Assembly (NCBI GenBank): GCA_030652255.1
Contig: JAUSAZ010000143.1
Location: 1 to 35,270 of the forward strand
DNA length: 35,270 bases
Reading direction: 5' to 3'
DNA from: Myxococcales bacterium
Lineage (GTDB): Bacteria; Myxococcota_A; Polyangia; Polyangiales; Ga0077539
The notes under the pieces were generated by a model. The model was given only the letters and a program-made list of their open reading frames with translations, ran no database searches and was not told the DNA's origin. This document shows, in pieces, positions 8,094-15,137 of this stretch. The stretch's first letter is position 1, and the number at the start of each line of letters is the position of its first letter. A program made the translations under genes and the position numbers.

Positions 8094-8193
8094 TACTAGG
8101 AGCCCGGCTAGGAACCCGGCTAGGAACCCCCTACAGGAGGCTGGCGACTAGCAAGACGGCTGGCGGGTCGGCTGGCAGGTCGGCTGGCAGGTC
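8094..8193. repeat. two clusters of 12-bp tandem repeats
   Basis: Three near-identical 12-mers of the type GGCTAGGAACCC occupy 8094-8129 (the last two identical, 8106-8129). Three of the type GGCTGGCRGGTC occupy 8158-8193 (the last two identical). Related GGCTAGGA and GGCAGGAG pieces occur from 8066. The block lies upstream of the minus-strand gene at 7313-8002, in the 387-base gap to 8389, which otherwise shows no gene. Iterated protein-binding sites or simple replication slippage would both fit. Confidence 0.65.
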
Positions 8194-8389
8194 CATGGGG
8201 CGGGTGAACTCCATGGTCCGTCCGACCCCCGAGCGGTCCGTGACGCACCCCAACCGGCGCTCATGTGGGCGCTGCGCCGGGCCTACGGCTCAAGTCGGAA
8301 GGGCGTGGGGTGCGGCGTGGGCGTGGACCGAGCGGCTCGGCGGCGGGCCGAAGCCTGGTAACGGCGGGAGAACGGCCTGCGGGCGAAGG

Positions 8390-8788
8390 TCACGGCGACG
8401 GCGGGGCGTAGTGGCGCGCGCGCGTGAACCAGTCCCCGACCCCCGCGAGCGACCCGTCGCTCGCGGTCTTCCGCCAGGTCTGCGCCTCCATCACGAGCCG
8501 GCAGCACACGCCGAAGCACATCTTCAGCCGACGGATGGGGGTCTCTTCGCGGGTGCGGCCCTGCACGGCCCGGAGAAACGCCGGCTGGCGCTCGAGCTCC
8601 TTGACGGCGCCGGCGAGGGCCGGGCGGCCGTGGTGCAGTTCCGCGTCGAACATCCGCTGCAGCACCAGGGGCTGCTGCATGAACGTGAGGGCCTCGTCGA
8701 GTGCGGCGCGGAAGACAGGGTTCGAGAGGACGTCCGTGTAGGTGCGCCCCTGGGAGTCTTTCTCGAAGTCGGTCACGGTGATGGTCAT
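8390..8788 (-). CDS. hypothetical 132-residue protein beside the integrase
   Basis: ATG 8786-8788 is preceded by GGAGAG on the minus strand. The protein is soluble and mainly helical: MTITVTDFEKDSQGRTYTDV, then PVFRAALDEALTFMQQPLVL, and RRLKMCFGVCCRLVMEAQTW with three Cys. There is no signal peptide and no recognised domain. It is divergent from the tyrosine recombinase. The intervening region holds a perfect 10-bp inverted repeat, a common layout for a regulator or excision factor next to an integrase, but nothing in the protein itself shows DNA binding. Confidence 0.55.
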   Translation of the reverse strand: MTITVTDFEKDSQGRTYTDVLSNPVFRAALDEALTFMQQPLVLQRMFDAELHHGRPALAGAVKELERQPAFLRAVQGRTREETPIRRLKMCFGVCCRLVMEAQTWRKTASDGSLAGVGDWFTRARHYAPPSP

Positions 8789-8800
8789 CGTCGTCTCTCC

Positions 8801-8847
8801 TCATTGTAGGCCCCATGTCGGGACCTGCATTCCGGGACCTACAATGA
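8801..8847. promoter_or_regulatory. perfect 10-bp inverted repeat between divergent genes
   Basis: TCATTGTAGG at 8801-8810 is the exact inverse complement of CCTACAATGA at 8838-8847. Between and beside them, GGACCT occurs repeatedly (8821, 8835) with GACCTGCAT at 8822 and again near 8851. It is upstream of both the minus-strand ORF at 8788 and the integrase. I read it as an operator or recombinase accessory site; the 37-base arm-to-arm spacing is long for a simple terminator. Confidence 0.5.
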
Positions 8848-8877
8848 TCGACCTGCATGAGGCCGTCAAGCGGAGGT

Positions 8878-8907
8878 TTGCGGGATTGCGTTCTGGTGAC
8901 CGATAAT
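8878..8907 (+). promoter_or_regulatory. candidate promoter of the tyrosine recombinase
   Basis: TTGCGG at 8878-8883 and GATAAT at 8902-8907 are separated by 18 bases in an otherwise GC-rich stretch. Transcription would begin near 8914, just before the ATG at 8932. This favours 8932 over the upstream ATG at 8857 as the start. Confidence 0.4.
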
Positions 8908-8931
8908 AAACTAGCGGACACCAGCCACCCC

Positions 8932-9909
8932 ATGACTCTCCCCGACCTTGTCCGGGCCCCGGACACCAGCTCCACCCTCGACCGCCCCACCCTGCTGGCG
9001 GCGGCGCGGGACTACGTCGAGGCCGCCAAGGCGCCGAACACCCGCCGCGCCTACCGCACCCAGTGGAAGACCTTCGCCGCCTGGTGCGCGCGCCACGGGC
9101 GGGAGTCCCTGCCGGCCGCCCCCGCCACGCTGGCCCTCTTCCTCACCGACCGCGCCCAGGCGGGCCTCAAGGTCGCCTCCCTGGCCCTCGGCCTCTCGGC
9201 CATCCGCGCCGCCCACTTCGACGCCGGCCTCGCCGACCCCGCCGCCAACCCCGAGGTCCGCACCGTCTGGGAGGGCATCCGCCGGACCCACGGGACGGCC
9301 CAGCGCTGCGCCGCCCCGCTCACGGGGGACGCCGTCCGGTCGATCGCCGTCGCCCTCTTCACGCAGGCGTCACCGCGGAGCGCGCGGGACCGCGCCCTGG
9401 TCCTGGTGGGCTTCGGAGGGGCGTTCCGGCGCTCCGAGCTCGTCGCCCTCGATGTCGGCGACCTGACCTTCGACCCCGCCCGGGGCGTCGTCGTGCGGGT
9501 GCGGCGCTCGAAGACCGACCAACTGGGCGAGGGCGCCGACGTAGCCATCCCCTTCGGCTCGCGGCCCGAGGTCTGCCCCGTCCGCGCGCTCCAGGCGTGG
9601 CGAGCGGCTTCGGGTGTGGAGGAGGGCGCCCTCTTCCGCAGCGTCGATCGCCACGGTCGGCTGGGCGGCCGGCTGGACGGGCGCGATGTTGCCCGGACGC
9701 TGAAGGAGCTGGCGTCGTGGGCCGGGCTCGCCCCGGCTCGGGTGTCGGGGCACTCGCTGCGCGCGGGGCTGGCGACCTCGGCCGCCCTGGCGGGGCACAG
9801 CGACCGCGCCATCATGGCCCAGGGGCGCTGGAAGTCGCGGACGATGGTGGACCGCTACGTCCGTACCGCCGACGCCTGGCGGGACAACGCTGCGGCCGGT
9901 CTCCTGTAG
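8932..9909 (+). CDS. tyrosine recombinase / phage-type integrase
   Basis: The product has 325 residues. Residues about 20-105 are the SAM-like core-binding domain (TRRAYRTQWKTFAAWCARHG). The catalytic domain follows with Arg166 in FRRSELVALDVGDL, Lys194 in RRSKTDQ, His274 and Arg277 in GHSLRAG, Trp300 in QGRWKS and the nucleophile Tyr309 in VDRYVR, so the full catalytic set is present. Such enzymes integrate and excise mobile DNA by strand exchange through a covalent Tyr-DNA intermediate. It is likely functional. A shorter, broken relative of its middle region lies at 10364-10708. I could not identify an attachment site. Confidence 0.93.
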   Translation: MTLPDLVRAPDTSSTLDRPTLLAAARDYVEAAKAPNTRRAYRTQWKTFAAWCARHGRESLPAAPATLALFLTDRAQAGLKVASLALGLSAIRAAHFDAGLADPAANPEVRTVWEGIRRTHGTAQRCAAPLTGDAVRSIAVALFTQASPRSARDRALVLVGFGGAFRRSELVALDVGDLTFDPARGVVVRVRRSKTDQLGEGADVAIPFGSRPEVCPVRALQAWRAASGVEEGALFRSVDRHGRLGGRLDGRDVARTLKELASWAGLAPARVSGHSLRAGLATSAALAGHSDRAIMAQGRWKSRTMVDRYVRTADAWRDNAAAGLL

Positions 9910-9929
9910 TACCGAGCCATGCCCGCGGA

Positions 9930-10202
9930 TCAGCCGTGCGGATCTCCTGGGACCGCGTCCCACACGTCACAGGGGACTGCGACCGCACGCTCCAACCGCA
10001 CGTTCCTCAACGTGAGGAGAACGGACTGAAGATCCTGCATGGCTGCCGACGGCCCGGTCAGGTTGCCCTTCCAAAGCGTGGTGTCCGGCAAGTTGTACTG
10101 CTTGGTCGCAACCACCCAGTGGTCAGCGTACCCCTTCTTGAGCATCGCAGCCTTCACCTCGGGCTGTCTGTCCGACACGTCGTAAGTGATCAAGACGTCC
10201 AT
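9930..10202 (-). CDS. small Cas2/VapD-like protein
   Basis: The product has 90 residues from ATG 10200-10202, preceded by GGGGAG. The start MDVLITYDVSDRQPEVKAAM has the hydrophobic first strand followed by YD that marks Cas2 and VapD-like ferredoxin-fold nucleases, and a second half (LPDTTLWKGN, LTLRNVRLERAVAV) that fits the strand-helix-strand repeat. No Cas1 gene or CRISPR array is nearby, so a role in spacer capture is unlikely. A stand-alone nuclease or toxin-like role is possible. The longer frame open to 10391 lacks a ribosome site. The family assignment is tentative. Confidence 0.6.
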   Translation of the reverse strand: MDVLITYDVSDRQPEVKAAMLKKGYADHWVVATKQYNLPDTTLWKGNLTGPSAAMQDLQSVLLTLRNVRLERAVAVPCDVWDAVPGDPHG

Positions 10203-10258
10203 GGAGATTCTCCCCGTCGGGCAAGCGACCTCGGGTCGGTCGCGCTTGCCGGCGCGCC

Positions 10259-10286
10259 ACCGTAGGTCGCGGCGCTGGTAGGTCAA
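10259..10286 (-). promoter_or_regulatory. candidate promoter for the Cas2/VapD-like gene
   Basis: On the minus strand TTGACC (10286-10281) and TACGGT (10264-10259) are 16 bases apart, upstream of the start at 10202. In the leader, GCAAGCG at 10221 and CGCTTGC at 10243 form an inverted repeat that could be an operator or hairpin. Confidence 0.35.
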
Positions 10287-10363
10287 GGGTACCTCCTCGA
10301 CCGACCCCGTCGTGACGGCCTGGGTGAGCGACCGCGACGCTGGTGATCCGAAAGGAGACCGCC

Positions 10364-10708
10364 ATGGTTCACGATTCGCAGGGCGCCGCATTGCGACGCC
10401 GCCTCGCCGACCGCTCCGTGGGCCGCTGCTCCGAGGCCCTCCACGCGATGGGGATCGCGGTGCCGCGCCAGCAGGCCGTGCGGATGGCCCAGGATTTCGA
10501 GGCCTTCTACGAGACCCGCGAGCGGTCGGCCAACGACACCGCCGACGACGCCACGCCGCTGGTGCTGTCGGCCGACGCCATCCGCCGGACCCAGGGGAAG
10601 GCGCCGCGGTGCGCGACTCCGCTCACGGGCGACCTCGCCCGCGTCCTCGTCGCCGCCCTGCACACGGAGGGGAGGCCTCCTCCCGGAGCTCGAGAGCCGC
10701 CGGGGTGA
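10364..10708 (+). pseudogene. ORF containing a fragment of a tyrosine recombinase
   Basis: The product has 114 residues from ATG 10364, preceded by AAAGGAG. Residues 1-70 are a helical stretch (LRRRLADRSVGRCSEALHAM). Residues about 72-102 read AIRRTQGKAPRCATPLTGDL, which closely parallels GIRRTHGTAQRCAAPLTGDA in the integrase at 8932-9909. None of the catalytic residues are present, because homology ends at about 10672, before the Arg-containing motif. The last residues (GRPPPGAREPPG) look non-coding. It is therefore a truncated recombinase that still has a good ribosome site; a retained short product is possible. Confidence 0.6.
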
Positions 10709-10859
10709 GCACCGTGAGCTCGACCCTCCTCTCCGACATCGCCCAGTCCGACCCGTCGGGGTCCGCCGGGTAGTCGAGGAAGGCGTGCCCGAGATCAGGG
10801 GCGAGTCCCCCGGTCTTCGGGTTCCTGGCGTCGAGGCGATCAAGACCCACAGCATTCAT
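10623..10859 (-). CDS. short hypothetical ORF, C-terminus lost at a junction
   Basis: The frame from ATG 10857-10859 begins MNAVGLDRLDARNPKTGGLA and continues PDLGHAFLDYPADPDGSDWA and RRVELTVLTPAALELREEA, which reads like real protein. From about 10680 it becomes Arg/Gly repeats (RRRGRGRGRP), and overlaps the recombinase fragment running the other way. Both frames lose sense within 15 bases of each other, so the gene appears truncated by the same junction. Only weak ribosome-site similarity is visible. I do not recognise the family. Confidence 0.4.
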   Translation of the reverse strand: MNAVGLDRLDARNPKTGGLAPDLGHAFLDYPADPDGSDWAMSERRVELTVLTPAALELREEASPPCAGRRRGRGRGRP

Positions 10860-11379
10860 TTTCCGCTACCTTCAGCGGGTAAGTGGGCCCTCCTGGGGGT
10901 TCGTGTTGCGTTTCGCGAAGACGAAACCGTCTTGCCTGGCCCCTGTCACGGGACCTGTTGGGCCCGGCCGATCACCGGTTCAGATCCGCCCGAGGGACTT
11001 CGTGACGTCAAGATGGAACGACATCAGGACGGCTTGACATCCCATGCCCCTCACCGCTCAAGCCATCCCGATGCCCGCCTCAAGTGGAGAGAAAAGCCGT
11101 TAATGGCCTTTTTGGATCTTTGCCCAGGAAGTTTGCCGTGGTCTGCGTATCCGTCCGCAGGGCCTACCAGCCTCCGGGGGCGAACGGAGGGGTCGGGAAG
11201 GCGCTCGGTTGACGGGGACGCGGGCTAGGTTGGCCGACCCTCCCTGGTGCCGCTGGGTGACCGTTACAGCCGGCCTGCACCGCACTGACGTCGAGCCTCG
11301 ACGCCGCGCCCTCGGACGGAGCAAGGTGCTCGGCGACACCCGCCGCTGCCCGCCCGTGGAGTGAACGCGAGGGAGGCGC
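10860..11379. other. non-coding region, no convincing gene
   Basis: I see no ORF with gene-like composition here. It holds the terminator-like hairpin at 11092-11113 and otherwise looks like decayed or intergenic DNA, slightly less GC-rich than its neighbours. Confidence 0.4.
11092..11113 (+). terminator. terminator-like hairpin with T-run
   Basis: AAAAGCC, GTTAAT and GGCCTTTTT form a short stem-loop with a T-run on the plus strand and a complementary one on the minus strand. It is imperfect by one base and could act in both directions. Confidence 0.4.
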
Positions 11380-11562
11380 CTATTCGATCCGCAAGGAGAA
11401 CGGCAGGGGCCACGAACTGCCGGAGGCGTCGCGCGCTTGAACCGTGAGGCCCAGGGACGACCCCGAGACGCACGCCGTCGGCGAGAGGGTGACCTCGAAC
11501 TGCTCGCCGAAGCCGGCGTTGTTCGTGGCCGTGGCGCCGGGCTCGATGGAGCCGAAGTTGAG
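11380..11562 (-). pseudogene. C-terminal fragment of a secreted beta-domain protein
   Basis: Reading leftwards from the TAA at 11563-11565, the frame gives LNFGSIEPGATATNN, AGFGEQFEVTLSPTACVSGS and SLGLTVQARDASGSSW, ending LRIE and TAG at 11380-11382. The pattern (GSIxPGATATN, then alternating strands and a C-terminal beta-strand) resembles the last domain of secreted myxobacterial or bacterial peptidase-like proteins. No start is available and it begins at a sharp composition change, so it is a 3' remnant. Confidence 0.5.
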
Positions 11563-11914
11563 TTAAACTCCTTATCCTTGCCCATGTTCTTGGCATACCG
11601 TTTACGGATCTTATCCGCCTTCTCGGATGAATCACGCAGTCACGAGCGCCCGACGACGCCGGGCGCTCGTGACTGCCGGGGAGGCCCGCACGAGGATGGA
11701 GTGTTCGGGGCCGGGCAACCATCACAGGGGTTGGGGCAACCGGCGGTGCCGCTCGAACCGGCTTTGCCTGCCAAGCTGGGGCTGATCCCAAACCCAGGCG
11801 CCTGCCCCTAAACCCCCCCGCGACGAGCGGTTGCGACGCCCACCGCACGGGCCGGGTGCCCCTCCGCGATCGACCCCACCTCGGCGCCCGCGGCTACCCG
11901 GCCATCACGCGGCC
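11563..11914. other. AT-richer patch and spacer; possible foreign coding fragment
   Basis: Positions 11563-11635 are much less GC-rich than their surroundings. On the minus strand they read as a Lys-rich peptide (SSEKADKIRKRYAKNMGKDK) using codons such as GAT, AAG, CGT and AAA that the neighbours avoid, which suggests a fragment of imported DNA. It is bounded by the hairpin at 11636-11676 and the secreted-protein fragment ending at 11562. I see nothing in 11677-11914. Confidence 0.35.
11636..11676. terminator. perfect 17-bp hairpin
   Basis: GCAGTCACGAGCGCCCG (11636-11652), a 7-base loop, and its exact complement (11660-11676) make the strongest short hairpin in the window. There is no T-run. 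Terminator, element end or structured RNA are all possible. Confidence 0.5.
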
Positions 11915-12745
11915 TCAGTAGCCCTGGCGGCGCGCGCGGCGCAGGATGCGGCGGGCCTGCTCCTCGTCCCCGCTTTCGGCCTGGGCGACGTGGGCCGCGA
12001 TCACGTTGGGCATCACCACCGCTTCGCCGTGGCGGGATTGCGCCGTGTGCGAGCCGTCCCCGAAGCCGTAGACGACGACCTCCGCGCCGTTGACCACGCG
12101 GTCGCTCGCGATGCCGGGGTAGGTGATCGCGACGGTCTCGTGGCCCAGCAGGTCGAGCGCGATGGTGAGCGTCGTTTCGCCATCCACCTCGTGGACGTTC
12201 TGCGCGGTGCCCTCGATGCGGACCAGCTTGCCGCGCGCACGATCGGGCGCGCGGAAGAGCAGCCCCGGTAGAACCCAGGCGCCGTCGTCGGAGTGGGCGC
12301 TCTCCTGATCCATGCTCGCCAACTCGCGCTGCACCCGCGCCGGGTCGTGCCGCGCCTCGGCTTCCATCAGCCGGGCCATGAAGGTCGCCATGCGGCGGGC
12401 GCGGCTTCCGCCGACGCCCATCGCCCACGCCACGCCGCCGTCGGGCAGCAGGCATTCCGTCGGCCGCGTGCCGAAGTTTCGAGGGAGGCCGGCGTCCGAA
12501 CCCGCGACCGTCGCCCCCGCATCGGCCGAGCCCAGATCGAGGCCACAGGTCGCGTGCATGATCCGCAGGAGCGGGGCAGCAGGAGGCCCCGCATCGACCG
12601 CCGGCATCGCGAGCTGCGCGCCCGGCGCGGTCGCCGGTCGTCCTGCGGGGACGCCGGGCGTCGGAAGCGACGCGTGCAGCGCGGGTGCCTCCCGCTTGCA
12701 GCTCAACACCGACACCAAACACGCGCCCGCGAGGAGCCACCGCAT
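11915..12745 (-). CDS. lipoprotein with a nucleic-acid-binding-like beta domain, unknown
   Basis: The product has 276 residues from ATG 12743-12745, where MRWLLAGACLVSVLSCKREA forms a clean lipoprotein signal (Cys17). The frame is open 53 codons further upstream but that part overlaps the divergent promoter and reads poorly. An Ala/Pro-rich linker is followed by residues about 95-170 with helices (ARRMATFMARLMEAEARHDP). Residues 175-255 then form a strand-rich domain (RGKLVRIEGTAQNVHEVDGE, TVAITYPGIASDRVVNGAEV, VVYGFGDGSHTAQSR) resembling a small OB-like fold. It is divergent from the large Cys-repeat lipoprotein. The function is unknown. Confidence 0.72.
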   Translation of the reverse strand: MRWLLAGACLVSVLSCKREAPALHASLPTPGVPAGRPATAPGAQLAMPAVDAGPPAAPLLRIMHATCGLDLGSADAGATVAGSDAGLPRNFGTRPTECLLPDGGVAWAMGVGGSRARRMATFMARLMEAEARHDPARVQRELASMDQESAHSDDGAWVLPGLLFRAPDRARGKLVRIEGTAQNVHEVDGETTLTIALDLLGHETVAITYPGIASDRVVNGAEVVVYGFGDGSHTAQSRHGEAVVMPNVIAAHVAQAESGDEEQARRILRRARRQGY

Positions 12746-12887
12746 GGCCGGGGACGCTACCCGCACGGGGGAGGGGGACGTCAACGCCGCTCGAACCCTC
12801 CCCGGCGGGAAGGAGGCGTTGCCCGTTGAACGGCCTCCCTCCGCTGGCGTAGGGTCGCGCCACACACGGGGAAGGGGGAGGTCCTGG

Positions 12888-15089
12888 ATGCGGTCCTTGT
12901 TCACGCTGGTCGTCGCCGTCGCGATGTTTGGGTGCTCGCCTGCCGCGGACGGCGTGCAGGTTCAAGTGGACGCGGGGGCGGCGCTCGACGCCGCCTGTGC
13001 GACGGGCAGGGAATCGTGCGACGGCCGGTGCGTCGATCTCTCGTCGAACGCGCTGAACTGCGGCGCCTGCGGGCGGGCCTGTCAGCCGAGCGAGTCGTGC
13101 GTGCAGGGCGCCTGCGCGATGGTCTGCCCCGACGGCCAGACGGCCTGCGGCGGTCGGTGCGTCAGCGTGGCGTCGAACGCGCTGAACTGCGGCGCCTGCG
13201 GCCGGACGTGCCCCGGGGGGGAGGCCTGCATCGCGGGCTCCTGCTCGGCTCAGTGCTCGTCTCCGAGGACTGTGTGCGAGGGGGTTTGCGTCGATCCGCG
13301 CTCCGACGCTTCGAACTGCGGCGCCTGCGGGCAGGCCTGCGCCGCGGGCCAAGCCTGCCAGGACTCGGTGTGTCGGCGGGGTTGCCCGGCCGACCAGGTC
13401 GATTGCGGCGGCACCTGCGCCAGTACGCGGACCGACGGCCGGAACTGCGGACGCTGCGGGGCGGTTTGCCCGGGCGGCACCACTTGCGTGGACGGTACCT
13501 GTTCGGCCGCGTGCGGCGCGGGGCGGACCGCGTGCGGCGCAGCCTGCGTCGATACCGCGACGGACCCGTCCAACTGCGGCGCCTGCGGCGGCAGCTGCGC
13601 CGCTGGCCAGAGCTGTGTTGGCGGGATGTGCCGCGCGTCCTGCGCGAGCCCGACGACCAGTTGCGGGGGCCTCTGCGTCGATACCGCCACCCACGGCGGC
13701 AACTGCGGGCGGTGCGGCAACGCGTGCCCTTCCGGTCAGAACTGCGTCTCTGGCGTGTGCCGGGCGCCGGTCAGCCCGGTGCGGGCGACGTGGACCTTCC
13801 CCGGAACGCTCCCGAACCCCGTGACCCGCGATCTGCGCTTCCCGACCTACCTCGCGCACGCCTTCGGCCTCGTGCCCGACGGGACACTGACGTTCCGATT
13901 CCAGACGGCCTGCGCGGCGCTGACGAACTCGGGCGCCGCCTCTCAACAGGTCACCCTGGAGGCACGCATGCCCGGCTACGCGAGCGCACGCACGCAGGTG
14001 GTGACGCTGGCGGCGGGTGAGAGCCGGTCGGTGTGCGTGAACCCCGTGTTTGACCTCGCGCGGCTCTACTCGCTGACCGCGATCTCGGCCGGTGCCCTCG
14101 AGGCCGACGCCAGGGACGCCGTGGGGAACTACATCGCGAGAGACTCGCGAACGGTCGCCATCCTGCCGCTCGGCGGCGTGGTGTGGTCGGAGCCCGGCTA
14201 CCGGAACAGCGAGATGTCCGCGCTGTCGATTGTCCACGTCGCGCCGTTCGACCCGAGCATCCTCTCGCTCCGCCGCGCCGTGGAGACGCGGAGCGTGTTC
14301 CCGGGTGGTTTCGGGGCCTCGGGTTACGGGCGGACCCCGATCCAGAGGGCCCGGACGATCGCCGCCCGGGGCAACGTCTCCCACGTCGTCTTCCTGGAGC
14401 AGAACGAGGACTTCTTGCTCCAGCTCAACACTGCGAGCGGCGGATCCGTCAACCTCTACCTGTTCACCCCGACGCAGTTCGAGGCGTGGCAGGCGGGCAC
14501 CGGCAACGGGGTGCTGGCCTTGAACAACACCGTCGGGGCCGGCGCGACCCTCCGGTACCGAGCGACCGCCGCCGGGTACGCCTACGCCGTCATCCACAAC
14601 GTGGACACGGCCTCGAGCCGGACGGTCACCTTCACGCCGTCCAACTCACGGCAGGACGTCGCCTACGACGCCCTGGGGTCGATCTACGAAGAGCTGCGGA
14701 GCCGCAACTTCTCGTACACGAACATCGGAACGGCCTACTACGCCTCCGAGCAGGTGCAGTACATCCGGCGCCCGCGCGACCTCCTGGCAACTCGCACCGG
14801 GAACTGCATCGAGGGGTCGATCCTCTTCGCGAGCGTGCTGGAGAACATCGGGATGGAGCCGGTCATCTTCCGCGTGCCGGGCCACGCGTTCGTGGGCGTC
14901 CGAAGTGCCCCGGGTTCGACCGTGATCTGGCCGGTCGAGACCACCATGTTGGGCGTCGCGGCGTTCGCCACTGCGTTCACCACGGGGATCGAGGAGATCG
15001 GGATGAACGCGACGCTCCCCGCGGAGGAGGCGCACTTCATCGACGTGACGAACGCGCGCCGCGCCGGCCTCCGCCCGATCCCCATGTGA
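12888..15089 (+). CDS. lipoprotein with six Cys-rich repeats and transglutaminase-like C-terminus
   Basis: The product has 733 residues from ATG 12888, the only start that gives the lipoprotein signal (TLVVAVAMFGCSPAADG, Cys16). Residues 37-292 hold six units of about 43 residues, each of the form C..C.G.CVD....NCGxCG..C..G..C..G.C, like the Stig1-type repeats of myxobacterial proteins. Residues 300-600 are beta-rich. Residues 600-730 resemble a transglutaminase-like cysteine protease: GNCIEGS (Cys640), VPGHAFVG (His666), then Glu684 in WPVETT in the place of the usual Asp. I infer an extracellular or surface-anchored protein that may crosslink or cleave proteins. Confidence 0.8.
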   Translation: MRSLFTLVVAVAMFGCSPAADGVQVQVDAGAALDAACATGRESCDGRCVDLSSNALNCGACGRACQPSESCVQGACAMVCPDGQTACGGRCVSVASNALNCGACGRTCPGGEACIAGSCSAQCSSPRTVCEGVCVDPRSDASNCGACGQACAAGQACQDSVCRRGCPADQVDCGGTCASTRTDGRNCGRCGAVCPGGTTCVDGTCSAACGAGRTACGAACVDTATDPSNCGACGGSCAAGQSCVGGMCRASCASPTTSCGGLCVDTATHGGNCGRCGNACPSGQNCVSGVCRAPVSPVRATWTFPGTLPNPVTRDLRFPTYLAHAFGLVPDGTLTFRFQTACAALTNSGAASQQVTLEARMPGYASARTQVVTLAAGESRSVCVNPVFDLARLYSLTAISAGALEADARDAVGNYIARDSRTVAILPLGGVVWSEPGYRNSEMSALSIVHVAPFDPSILSLRRAVETRSVFPGGFGASGYGRTPIQRARTIAARGNVSHVVFLEQNEDFLLQLNTASGGSVNLYLFTPTQFEAWQAGTGNGVLALNNTVGAGATLRYRATAAGYAYAVIHNVDTASSRTVTFTPSNSRQDVAYDALGSIYEELRSRNFSYTNIGTAYYASEQVQYIRRPRDLLATRTGNCIEGSILFASVLENIGMEPVIFRVPGHAFVGVRSAPGSTVIWPVETTMLGVAAFATAFTTGIEEIGMNATLPAEEAHFIDVTNARRAGLRPIPM
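12996..13763 (+). repeat. six tandem coding repeats of about 129 bp
   Basis: These encode the NCGxCG modules of the lipoprotein. The conserved Asn-Cys pairs fall at residues 58, 100, 143, 187, 229 and 272. Copies 1 and 2 share the bases for SNALNCGACGR almost exactly, which suggests recent duplication; the rest have diverged. Confidence 0.8.
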
Positions 15090-15137
15090 AGGTCCGCGAC
15101 CCGCTCGTCGCCGACGAGGGCGTCCGTCGCCAGCCGC

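Noticed and set aside
8060..8193. Short repeats as a CRISPR array
   Set aside because: 12-bp units are contiguous or slightly spaced, with no spacers of constant length.
9930..10202. CRISPR adaptation module
   Set aside because: No Cas1 or array accompanies the Cas2-like ORF.
11808..14597. Very long open frame on the minus strand (929 codons)
   Set aside because: It lies antisense to two clear lipoprotein genes and has an Arg/Ala/Gly-rich composition produced by GC-rich third positions.
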